Below, in pieces: positions 19,246 to 27,600 of a stretch of DNA of 64,000 nucleotides (positions within the stretch are counted from its first letter, which is position 1; each line of letters starts with the position of its first letter). The stretch is taken from assembly GCA_000023725.1 (NCBI GenBank), contig CP001673.1, forward strand, positions 1,684,342 to 1,748,341, written 5' to 3'. Both the position numbers and the translations under genes were made by a program. The stretch comes from Flavobacteriaceae bacterium 3519-10. GTDB taxonomy: Bacteria; Bacteroidota; Bacteroidia; Flavobacteriales; Weeksellaceae. The notes under the pieces are model-generated. The model ran no database searches. It saw only the letters and a list, made by a program, of their open reading frames with translations, and was not told the DNA's origin.

Positions 19246-19282
19246 AAACCTCTTTTAATGTTAATCTAAAAGAGGCTTTTTT
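19246..19282. terminator. Bidirectional terminator before the sulfur block
   Basis: CCTCTTTTA (19249-19257) pairs with TAAAAGAGG (19267-19275), flanked by an A run and CTTTTTT, between convergent genes. Confidence 0.8.
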
Positions 19283-19299
19283 AAGTAAAAGTACGGGTT

Positions 19300-19800
19300 C
19301 TAATGCGGCAGTTTATCGCGGAACTTCCCATAAACCCAGGTTCCGGCAATCGCGCTGAGCAATGTTACCACAATAACGGTGGCTCCGGTTCCGATCTGCG
19401 CAAACAGCGGTCCGGGGCAGGCTCCGGTAATCGCCCAGCCAAAGCCGAAAATCAGTCCGCCATAGATCTGACCTTTGTTGAATTCTTTTTTATGGAAGAT
19501 GATTTCTTCGCCATAAACGGTTTTTATTTTGAATTTTTTAATCAGAAATATCGAGATCATCGCGACCAGAATGGCGCTGCCAATGATGCCGAACATGTGG
19601 AAAGAGTGCAGCCGGAACATTTCCTGGATGCGGAACCAGCTGATTACTTCAGCTTTGATGAACAGGATTCCGAACAGAATTCCCATCACCAGATATTTCA
19701 AATTATGGTACCATTGGTGCTGCAAACGGCTTTCGTTCACACACATGGTGTCGAGGGATCTTAATTCGAGATCTTCCTGTGGAGTTATATTCTGAGACAT
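19300..19800 (-). CDS. YeeE/YedE-type transporter, second half (DUF6691)
   Basis: 166 residues with four hydrophobic segments. The motif GWAITGACPGPLFAQIG near residue 125 carries the conserved cysteine of YeeE/YedE (TsuA) transporters, which move thiosulfate or related sulfur compounds across the inner membrane. The gene lies 12 nt after the other half (19813-20376), so the transporter is split into two polypeptides that are presumably made together. About 30 N-terminal residues are polar and cytosolic. Confidence 0.85.
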   Translation of the reverse strand: MSQNITPQEDLELRSLDTMCVNESRLQHQWYHNLKYLVMGILFGILFIKAEVISWFRIQEMFRLHSFHMFGIIGSAILVAMISIFLIKKFKIKTVYGEEIIFHKKEFNKGQIYGGLIFGFGWAITGACPGPLFAQIGTGATVIVVTLLSAIAGTWVYGKFRDKLPH

Positions 19801-19812
19801 TTATTTTAAATT

Positions 19813-20376
19813 TTAAAGGGAAAGAATGATCGGAAGTAACACGTTGGCCATCAGAAATCCGCCAATCATAAAGCAGATGGTGGCAATTAAACTCGGAAGC
19901 TGCAGATTCGCAATACCCATAATGGAGTGACCGCTGGTGCAACCGCCCGCATATCGGGTACCGAAACCCACCATAAAGCCGCCGCCGACCATCATGATCA
20001 GACCGCGAACCGTGAACAGAGATTCCCAGTTCATCAGTTGGGTCGGAACGAGGTTGCTGAAATCGGTGATGCCGTAGCCCGCAAGTTCTTTTGCGAGATT
20101 GGGATGAACCTCTACAGGATTCGGGTTTGAGAAAAACAACATCGTAATGACGCCGCCAAGGAAGATTCCGAAAACAAAAAACAGGTTCCAGGCTTCCTTT
20201 TTCCAGTCGTATTTAAAGAACGGAATATTGGCCGGCAAACACGATGCACAGATGTGCCGCAGCGAAGACGAGATGCCGAATGATTTGTTTCCGAGGATTA
20301 AAAGTGCCGGCACGGTGAGTCCGATCAATGGGCCCGCGACATACCAAGGCAACGGCTGCTGAAGAAGTTCTAACAT
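19813..20376 (-). CDS. YeeE/YedE thiosulfate transporter family protein, first half
   Basis: 187 residues with several membrane segments. The signature [16 protein letters not shown] (near residue 140) is the first cysteine motif of the YeeE/YedE family. [14 protein letters not shown] (near residue 42) adds two further cysteines, as in the long halves of this family. With the next gene it makes a complete transporter for thiosulfate-like sulfur. It lies 5 nt downstream of the persulfide dioxygenase/rhodanese gene, so the three form a tight operon. Confidence 0.87.
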   Translation of the reverse strand: MLELLQQPLPWYVAGPLIGLTVPALLILGNKSFGISSSLRHICASCLPANIPFFKYDWKKEAWNLFFVFGIFLGGVITMLFFSNPNPVEVHPNLAKELAGYGITDFSNLVPTQLMNWESLFTVRGLIMMVGGGFMVGFGTRYAGGCTSGHSIMGIANLQLPSLIATICFMIGGFLMANVLLPIILSL

Positions 20377-20381
20377 ATTTT

Positions 20382-22142
20382 TTATTGATTGTTTAAAAGA
20401 TGATTTACATTTTGCCAGGTTCTGCCATCGCTCACGTTGCTGATGCCGTTCTGTTCGAGGATTCTTTTGGCCTGGCCGCTTCGGTTGCCGCTTCTGCAGA
20501 AAACCACGGTGTTTTTCTTACCGGCAAATTTACCCAAATGTTTAGTAATAACGTCGAGCGGAATATTTACCGCCCCTTTAACGCTTCCGGAACGGAATTC
20601 ACCTGGAGTCCGCACATCGACCAGAAAAGCGCCGCTGTTGATGATGTCACCGAGCGCGCTGTTGTCAGGCGGAGTGAATATATTTTTTAAAAAATTAAAC
20701 ATGGTTTTTCTATTATTGAATTGAGGATTTGACGAAAGCACTTTGCTTTGGCAGATAAAATCGGTTGTTGGAACTTCAGTTTTGGCAATAGCAGCGAACC
20801 CACCTTCCACTTCGGTAAAATTGCGGTAACCCCGCGCCTGCAAAATACTGGCGGCAATCATGCTGCGGTAACCGCCGGCACAGTGCAGATAGAAATGCTG
20901 CTGCGGATCGATATCGGTAATCCAGTTGTTAATGTACGCAAGCGGTTTGCTGTAGGCATCTTCAACGTGTTGAGCAGCGTATTCGCTTTCTTTACGGACA
21001 TCCACAATGGTGTTTTCACCGATTTTCACCTCCGATGCGAATTGCGCTGCAGTAATTCTGTTCACCGTATCGGTTGATTTTCCTGAGTCTTTCCACGCAG
21101 AAAAACCTCCGGCCAAATGTCCGGCAATTTTATCGAAACCCACCCGGCTGAGGCGCGTGATGGCTTCTTCTTCCTGTCCTTCCTCAGTTACCAATAAAAT
21201 GGGCTGATTCACATCCACAATCATGGTTCCGACCCACGGTGCAAAATCTCCGTTCAAACCGATATTCACTGATTGCGGAATAAAACCTTTTGCGAAATCC
21301 GCGTTGTTTCGGGTGTCCAAAATCAGCGCGCCTGTATTTTCTGCTGCCGTTTCGAAATCATCGGGCGAAAAAGCCGTCATTCCCGAACGCTTCACGTCCT
21401 GAAAACTGTCGTATCCTTTTTTGTTCATCGCCACATTCATTCCGAAATAGGCGGGCGGAGGTAAAAGTCCGTCTGTAACTGCATTAATAAACGCCTCCTT
21501 GTTCGGCTGATTCAGCGCATAATTCGTCTGCTTCTGGTTACCCAGTGTGTCCACAGTTTCTTTCTGCATGTTTTTTCCGCAGGCCGAACCGGCGCCGTGC
21601 GCCGGATACACCGTAATATCGTCTGCAAGCGGAAGAATTTTATTGCTTAAACTTTCATAGAGCAGACCTGCAAGTTCTTCCTGCGTGAGGTGTGCGGCTT
21701 TCTGAGCCAGATCCGGACGGCCGACATCGCCCAGAAAAAGCGTGTCGCCACTGAAAAGCGCGGTCTCATTTCCTTTCTCATCAATCAACAGAAAGCACGA
21801 ACTTTCCATCGTGTGGCCCGGAGTGTGGAGCACTTTTATTTTTACATCTCCAACCGCGAAAATCTGGCCGTCTTCGGCAATAATGCTTTCAAACTCAGGT
21901 TCGGCGGTAGGGCCATAGACGATCGGTGCGCCGGTTTTTTCACTTAAATCCAAATGTCCGCTCACGAAATCAGCGTGAAAATGGGTTTCGAAAATAAACT
22001 TCAAAGCAACGCCATCTTTTTCAAGCCGTTCTATATAAGGCTGGGTTTCGCGTAATGGATCGATGATGGCTGCTTCACCGTTTGAGGTGATGTAATACGC
22101 GCCCTGTGCGAGGCATCCTGTATAAATCTGTTCTATTTTCAT
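20382..22142 (-). CDS. Persulfide dioxygenase-like metallo-hydrolase fused to three rhodanese domains
   Basis: 586 residues. Residues 1-about 240 are an ETHE1/CstB-like metallo-beta-lactamase fold: THFHADFVSGH, HTPGHTMES, FSGDTLFLGDVGRPDL and YPAHGAG supply the iron ligands. Rhodanese domain 1 (about 265-360) lacks a catalytic cysteine (LLVTEEG). Domain 2 (about 370-465) has HCAGGYRS and domain 3 (about 490-585) has FCRSGNRS, both with the active cysteine. Such proteins oxidise persulfides to sulfite and move sulfane sulfur to an acceptor. The usual form ends after domain 2; domain 3 starts with an internal Met at 20702 and resembles a separate single-domain rhodanese gene joined by loss of a stop. 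It heads the operon with the YeeE/YedE pair. Confidence 0.9.
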   Translation of the reverse strand: MKIEQIYTGCLAQGAYYITSNGEAAIIDPLRETQPYIERLEKDGVALKFIFETHFHADFVSGHLDLSEKTGAPIVYGPTAEPEFESIIAEDGQIFAVGDVKIKVLHTPGHTMESSCFLLIDEKGNETALFSGDTLFLGDVGRPDLAQKAAHLTQEELAGLLYESLSNKILPLADDITVYPAHGAGSACGKNMQKETVDTLGNQKQTNYALNQPNKEAFINAVTDGLLPPPAYFGMNVAMNKKGYDSFQDVKRSGMTAFSPDDFETAAENTGALILDTRNNADFAKGFIPQSVNIGLNGDFAPWVGTMIVDVNQPILLVTEEGQEEEAITRLSRVGFDKIAGHLAGGFSAWKDSGKSTDTVNRITAAQFASEVKIGENTIVDVRKESEYAAQHVEDAYSKPLAYINNWITDIDPQQHFYLHCAGGYRSMIAASILQARGYRNFTEVEGGFAAIAKTEVPTTDFICQSKVLSSNPQFNNRKTMFNFLKNIFTPPDNSALGDIINSGAFLVDVRTPGEFRSGSVKGAVNIPLDVITKHLGKFAGKKNTVVFCRSGNRSGQAKRILEQNGISNVSDGRTWQNVNHLLNNQ

Positions 22143-22166
22143 TGTAAATTTTGTTTGATTTTAATA

Positions 22167-22214
22167 CTGCAAAAATCGGCGAACCGAAATTGCTGCACAG
22201 TTACTTTTGTTACA
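22167..22214 (-). promoter_or_regulatory. Promoter/operator of the persulfide dioxygenase operon (copy 1)
   Basis: A 22-bp element at 22193-22214 contains, in plus-strand sense, GTTACTTTTGTTACA. Exactly 26 nt away lies CTGCAAAAATC (22167-22177), a -7-like box (GATTTTTG) on the minus strand. The same element with the same spacing precedes the TauE/SafE gene (23510-23557). It overlaps the last codons of the OsmC gene. Confidence 0.6.
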
Positions 22215-22645
22215 GAAGTCCGATATTCAGCGTCACGGCTGTTTTCATTGAGTTGGTCACTAAACATGCAGCTTTGGATTTTTCAAGAACTTTCAGGGCT
22301 TTGTCGCGGTCCTGTTCAGAATTTTCAAGCTGAAGTTCGGGTGTTATCTCTGCTTCGGTGATCTGGAATCTGCCTTCCACAAGCTCAAGTTTACACACTG
22401 TTTTGCACGAAAAACTTTTAGAAGGCAGTTTGAAATTTTCAGCTACCGCCAGAAAAGTCGACAGGAAACAGCTGCTGATGGCAGCGGCGTACAAAATGCT
22501 CCGGCGACCAGATTCCAGGTTCACCTTTTGGAAATTCGGGAGGTGTGGCACATTCTATGGTTTCATTTAAAACCGTGGAAGATAAGGTTCCTTTACGGCC
22601 GTTTTTCCATTCTGCTTTCACTTCGTAATAATGTTGATGTGACAT
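22210..22645 (-). pseudogene. OsmC family peroxiredoxin-like protein, frameshifted
   Basis: The N-terminal frame (from 22645) reads MSHQHYYEVKAEWKNGRKG and on to GIWSPEHF. The next frame continues AAISSCFLSTFLAVAENF and so on to a stop at 22210. Both redox cysteines of OsmC/Ohr proteins are present (SSCF and SKAACLV). The frame change lies at about 22495-22505 and fits loss of two bases in a T run after the His-Phe codons (436 nt in total, one short of a multiple of three plus two). An intact version would have about 145 residues and reduce organic hydroperoxides or persulfides. It is decayed, or a base-calling error. Confidence 0.75.
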
Positions 22646-22697
22646 GATATTTTATTTTTAAGGTTAAGATTTTAATGTGAAATTATTTTCAACGAGT

Positions 22698-23495
22698 TCA
22701 CCGGATCACAATTTCTTTGATGATGATATAAACGCCCATCACCAGTACAAACCATCCAAAGGCGGGCTTTAGTTTTTTGCCCTCAATTTTGGTTGAAAGC
22801 CAGCTTCCGATAAACACGCCGGCGGCTGCAAGACCCAGAATTTTTAAAATTAAATTCCACTCAATCACAAATTGCGAAACCGAGACGCTAAAACCGAATA
22901 TAGAATTGAGTGAAATGATGAACAGCGAAGTTCCGATGGCTTTTTTAATGTCGAGTTTAAGTAAACCCACCAATGCCGGAATGATCAGAAAACCGCCGCC
23001 CGCCCCGATCAGGCCGGTTACAAAGCCTACCAATGCGCCGTGCAGAATTACTGCGGTGTTTTTTACTTTTTGATCTTCAGACGGAAAACAGTCAGCGCCC
23101 GTGCATTTTTTAATCATGCTGTACGAGGCGAAAATCATGAGTACCGCAAAAACAAGCATCAGCATGATGTCTTTGGTGATTATAAAACCACCGACCGACA
23201 TTATTTCTTCCGGGATGGCAGGGACGATGTAAGTCCGTGTTATAAATACAGAAATAATGGATGGAATCCCGAAAATCAGGGCGGTTTTAAGATGAACCAA
23301 ACCTTTCCTGAAGTAAGAAAATGAACCCGCAACACTGGTTACTCCAACGATAAAAAGTGAGTAAACAGTGGCAACAGACGCATCCACACGGAAGAGATAC
23401 ACCAGCACCGGCACCGTGAGTATGCTGCCGCCACCACCAATAAGTCCTAATGAAATTCCGATAAAAAGTGAAGCGATATAACCAATTGTGTCCAT
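22698..23495 (-). CDS. Sulfite exporter TauE/SafE family protein
   Basis: 265 residues with about eight hydrophobic segments and the two internally repeated glycine-rich motifs of the family: SLGLIGGGGSILTVP near residue 15 and TGLIGAGGGFLIIPAL near residue 160. TauE/SafE proteins export sulfite or other sulfur-containing anions. Persulfide dioxygenase produces sulfite, so export of that product fits the gene context. The upstream element at 23510-23557 is shared with the persulfide dioxygenase operon. Confidence 0.9.
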   Translation of the reverse strand: MDTIGYIASLFIGISLGLIGGGGSILTVPVLVYLFRVDASVATVYSLFIVGVTSVAGSFSYFRKGLVHLKTALIFGIPSIISVFITRTYIVPAIPEEIMSVGGFIITKDIMLMLVFAVLMIFASYSMIKKCTGADCFPSEDQKVKNTAVILHGALVGFVTGLIGAGGGFLIIPALVGLLKLDIKKAIGTSLFIISLNSIFGFSVSVSQFVIEWNLILKILGLAAAGVFIGSWLSTKIEGKKLKPAFGWFVLVMGVYIIIKEIVIR

Positions 23496-23509
23496 AATTC
23501 TGTTTGATG

Positions 23510-23557
23510 CTGCAAATTTGCACCAAGCCAGAAACCTGCACAGTTACTTTGGTTACA
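23510..23557 (-). promoter_or_regulatory. Promoter/operator of the TauE/SafE gene (copy 2)
   Basis: The 22-bp element at 23536-23557 contains GTTACTTTGGTTACA (plus-strand sense) and differs from copy 1 at one base. CTGCAAATTTG (23510-23520) holds a -7-like box (CAAATTTG) at the same 26-nt offset. It overlaps the last codon of the Crp/Fnr gene. Confidence 0.6.
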
Positions 23558-24176
23558 TAAGGATGATTTTGTTGCGGCCGAGCTGAAGGTTCCCATTTTC
23601 TTCAAGTTGTTTCAGCAGTCGCGAAACCACAACTCTGGCGGTTCCCAGCTCGTTGGCGAGCTGTTCATGGGTAATGCTGAGGGTTTTGCTGCCGGTAAGT
23701 TCCTGCTTTTTGTGAAGCAGTGACAGCAATCGCTCGTCCACTTTTTTGAACGCGATGGCGTTGACAATTTCGAGAAGTTCTTCAAAACGTTTGTGGTAAA
23801 GTCTGAAAATATAGTCGAGCCACTCGGGATGTTCTTTGATAAACAGGTGCACTTTCTCCATCGGCAGAAACAGGATCTCGGCGTCCTCCTCCACTTCGGC
23901 TTTCACTTTGCTTTTTTCGTCGTGCATGCCGCCTAGAAAAGACATGATGCAGCTTTCGCCGGCTTTAATATAATAGAGCAGAATTTCGCGGCCGTCTTCT
24001 TCGGTGCGCATCACCTTCAAAGTTCCTTTCGTTACAATCGGAATTGCACGGATAGCGGAGTTTTCGTCAAGAATTAAATCGCCCGCTGAATAGGCCTTCG
24101 CCATGCTGTGCTGGCGCAGTTTTGAAATGAGTTCGGGTGAGGTTTTGAATTCGATGATCTGTTCAAGTGGATCCAT
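23553..24176 (-). CDS. Crp/Fnr family transcriptional regulator
   Basis: 207 residues: a cyclic-nucleotide-binding-like beta-roll (about 15-125; IPIVTKGTLKVMRTEEDGREI) and a winged-helix domain with the recognition region LSITHEQLANELGTARVVVSRLLKQLEENG (given as key segments near 160-190). It has no Fnr-type N-terminal cysteine cluster. It sits directly upstream of the sulfur genes on the same strand and is the obvious candidate regulator of the shared element. The start at 24176 was chosen over 24206 because the -7 box at 24182-24189 lies between them. Confidence 0.9.
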   Translation of the reverse strand: MDPLEQIIEFKTSPELISKLRQHSMAKAYSAGDLILDENSAIRAIPIVTKGTLKVMRTEEDGREILLYYIKAGESCIMSFLGGMHDEKSKVKAEVEEDAEILFLPMEKVHLFIKEHPEWLDYIFRLYHKRFEELLEIVNAIAFKKVDERLLSLLHKKQELTGSKTLSITHEQLANELGTARVVVSRLLKQLEENGNLQLGRNKIILM

Positions 24177-24181
24177 GGGTA

Positions 24182-24189
24182 CAAATTTA
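24182..24189 (-). promoter_or_regulatory. -7 box (TAAATTTG) of the Crp/Fnr gene
   Basis: Exact match, 5 nt before the ATG at 24176. It decides the start and implies a leaderless or nearly leaderless message. Confidence 0.55.
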
Positions 24190-24269
24190 CCTATAATCGC
24201 GGACAAAACTTAAAGTATGACTTTACACAAGAATTTATGAATATTTCCAGCGGCGAATGATAAATTTTA

Positions 24270-24277
24270 TATATTTG
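24270..24277 (+). promoter_or_regulatory. -7 box (TATATTTG) of the zinc-ribbon gene, overlapping a near-palindrome
   Basis: Exact TAnnTTTG. It runs into TTTGATTATCAAA (TTGAT-N-ATCAA). The 14-nt string TATTTGATTATCAA also occurs in the inverted repeat at 17992-18005. Confidence 0.45.
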
Positions 24278-24294
24278 ATTATCAAATGATTGCT

Positions 24295-24642
24295 ATGCAA
24301 GACTGCCTCGAATGTGGCGAAAAGATCATCGGTCGCAGCGATAAGAAATTCTGTAACGACGGTTGCCGGAACGCCTACAACAACAAACACAATAAAGATT
24401 CGTCTAACCTGATGCGCAACATCAACAACAAGCTGCGCAAGAACCACCGCATACTTTCTGAACAGAAATTCACCGAAGGCAAAGCCAAAACAACGCGTAA
24501 TAAACTAACTTCCGAAGGTTTCGATTTCGGCTATTTCACAAGCCTTAAAATCTATAAAAACGGCGCTGAATACCGCTTCGTGTACGACATCGGCTACAAA
24601 CTACTTGAGGAAGACTGGATATTGCTCGTGCGAAAGGAATGA
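24295..24642 (+). CDS. Small zinc-ribbon protein, conserved hypothetical
   Basis: 115 residues. The N-terminus has CLECGEKIIGRSDKKFCNDGC, a four-cysteine zinc-binding pattern (CxxC then CxxxC). A basic middle with many Asn/Arg/Lys residues and a C-terminal beta-rich region (FDFGYFTSLKIYKNGAEYRF) follow. Nucleic-acid binding is likely but not shown. The ATG at 24286 in the same frame is an alternative start; the later one leaves about 12 nt of leader after the -7 box. Confidence 0.7.
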   Translation: MQDCLECGEKIIGRSDKKFCNDGCRNAYNNKHNKDSSNLMRNINNKLRKNHRILSEQKFTEGKAKTTRNKLTSEGFDFGYFTSLKIYKNGAEYRFVYDIGYKLLEEDWILLVRKE

Positions 24643-24644
24643 TA

Positions 24645-24652
24645 TATATTTG
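24645..24652 (+). promoter_or_regulatory. -7 box (TATATTTG) of the large secreted protein gene
   Basis: Exact match with a TTG at 24622-24624 (20-nt spacer), which fits the Bacteroidota -33/-7 pattern. Confidence 0.55.
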
Positions 24653-24667
24653 GGCACAATTTATTTG

Positions 24668-27600
24668 ATGAAAAAAAATCTACTTCTTGCCTTTTTCTTT
24701 TCTTTTTCCGCTTCACTTTTCAGCCAGAAACTCCAGACACGGTCTGATGCGCTTTTCTATGAGAATAAGGGGCAGATAATTGACCAGAACGGCAATGCAA
24801 ATCCTGATGTAAAATATCTTTTAAACGTTGGCGGATTAAATGTTCACATTAAAAAACAGGGGTTTTCATACGACGTTTACGAATCAAAACGGACACTCAA
24901 AAAAGGTTTAGAAAAATCTGACAGAAATAACTTTCAAGGAACAAAAAAACGTCCGGAATATGATGTGGAACAACAGTTTCACCGTGTTGATATTGATTTT
25001 GTAGGTGCCAATAAAAATCCTCAAATTACTGCAGAAGGCAAATCCACGGATTACGATAATTACTACAACCTTCCGCACCTGCCTGCTGGCGCCGAGAAGG
25101 TTCACCGTTTTGAAAGAATCACTTACAAGGATTTATATGCCAATATTGATTTAGTTTTCATTAAACCAGCAGACAGCCTAAAACCGGTGGAATATAATTT
25201 CGTGGTTAGTCCTGGTGGAAAAATTTCAGACATCAAACTGCAATTTAAAGGAGCAAAAACGAATTTAAAAGACGGTAAAATATCCATGGCATTGCGTTTT
25301 GGCGAAATGCAGGAAAATATTCCGGCCTCCTGGACCGAAGCAAAGGGGAAGAAACAAGAGCTTACCGTGGCATATTCCGATTTAGGAAATGATACATACG
25401 GTTTTAAAACAACACAGGACACTTTCGATAAAACGGTAATTATTGATCCAGTTCCGACAAGGATTTGGGGCAGCTATTTTGGTGGAAGTGGAGATGAATT
25501 TGGTTGGATCAAACCTGACCGATTTGATAATATTTTTTTACACGGTTATACATCAAGCGCCAACAATGTTGCCACCTCAGGTTCTCATCAACTAACTCTT
25601 GCAGGCGGATATGACGCATTTGTTAATAAAATCACTAAAGACGGACAAAAGGTATGGGGAACTTATTATGGAGGTCAGTACTGGGATGCTTCGGGCGGTT
25701 TAGACTTTGACAATCATGATAATATTTTTGTTGTAGCAGATATACACATCCCTAATCCGGCACATCCCGGAAATGTATATTATTATTTCGGACAGCTTGC
25801 CATTTTAAAATTTAAGCCGGACGGCACATTAGTTTACGAAAAAATATTTGGTGGAAAACGTGATGAAATTTCTTACGACCTAAGATACTATAACGACAAC
25901 ATTTATATTCTTGGGGAAACTTTTAGTGATGACCTCGCGACGCCCGGAGCTTTTCAGGATAGCTCTGTTTCAGGTATGCAAGCCGGTTTTGTCGGTAAAT
26001 TTAAAGCTTCGGACGGAAGTACCGAGTGGATCTCCTATATAACAGGTAATTCCTACACAACAGTTGGCAAAATTTTTAACGCAAATACTCACGGCATCGA
26101 AATTATAGCAACCACACGAGCTACGGATTTCCCAATGGTGAACGCATTTCAGCCAACCAGTCATGTCGCTCCCGGCAGCAGCTATAATAATGGTTTATAT
26201 CTGAATTTTTCCGAGACAGGCGCATTGCTGCGGTCAAGTTATGTAGGCGAAAACCATTCATACTATTTTGAGAGTGCACGCAGGTTTGGGGATGAAATTT
26301 TCTTCGGAGCCCACGTCTATACTAAAAACCAAGCAAGCTTTTTTATTGCGAATCTTCTAAATAATACTGTTGTTGAGAAAAATATTCCAGTTGCATACGG
26401 ATTGCAGACATCAACATATATTGATGTTCACCGTAATTTATTCATCGCAAATTATGCTTGCCCTGGTGATGCTGGATTGAATCAAGTAGCAACACCCGGT
26501 GCATTTATGGAAATCAGCGGCCCCGGATGCACCTCCCATTTCATGAAGTTTGATGAAAATCTAAATAAAATATGGGGAACTTTTTATCCTGGGCATACCC
26601 AGATTCCTTTTATTACCAAAGACAACAGCAATAATATTTATTTTTGGGGTTTAAATTTTGGTACCACACCCGGTATGGTAACTCCTGGTACATTTCAACA
26701 AACAGCTTCTTCGACCAATGACGAAATGTTTATCGCCAAATTCGCCGACTGCAAATCTACTGTGAACATCTCATTTTCCCCTACCTGCATCGGACAGAAT
26801 CTGCAACTCAATGCATCCGGCGGATCAACGTATGAATGGTTCGGACCTAATAATTTTCATTCCACTTTGCAGAATCCGTCTATAAATAACGCTCAGGCAA
26901 TTAATTCCGGAGAATATTTTGTGAGAATAACAGGCGGCCAGTCATGTGGCGGAATTTTTTCATTGAAGGTAAATATAGGCAGTCCTACAGGACCGGTGCT
27001 GGACCTTCCTGCTTTACCCCATCTCACCGGTGTATGCAGTGTTACTGTAACTACACTACCTACAGCTACAACTGGATGCGGTACTAAAATAACAGGTGTC
27101 ACTAGCGATCCCATTACTTATACTATACCTGGAAGTTTTGTAATTCACTGGAAATTCGATGATGGAGAGGGAAATATTTTAACTCAAAACCAGAACGTTA
27201 CTATAACAGGGATTGCAAAGCCAGTGGCTTCGCCAACGCAAAGTTTCTGCAAAATCGCCAGCCCGACAATCGTGAATATTGCAATCACAGGAACCGAAAT
27301 TAAATGGTACGATGCAGCCGGAAACGCTTTAAACACAAACACTCTTTTAACCGACGGTACTAAATATTTTGCGACACAAACTTTGAGTGGCTGCGAAAGC
27401 GCGAAATTTGAAATCACCGTTACGCTCAACGATCCCGCGCCACCCACCGGAAATATTCAACAGGATTTCTGTTCAGCACAGAATCCTGACCTTTCAAACC
27501 TCGTGGTTTCCGGAACTGATGTAAAATGGTATGATTCGCTCGGAAACAGTATTCCCATTTCAACTCCCCTTATTGATGGCGAAACGTACTACGCCACACA

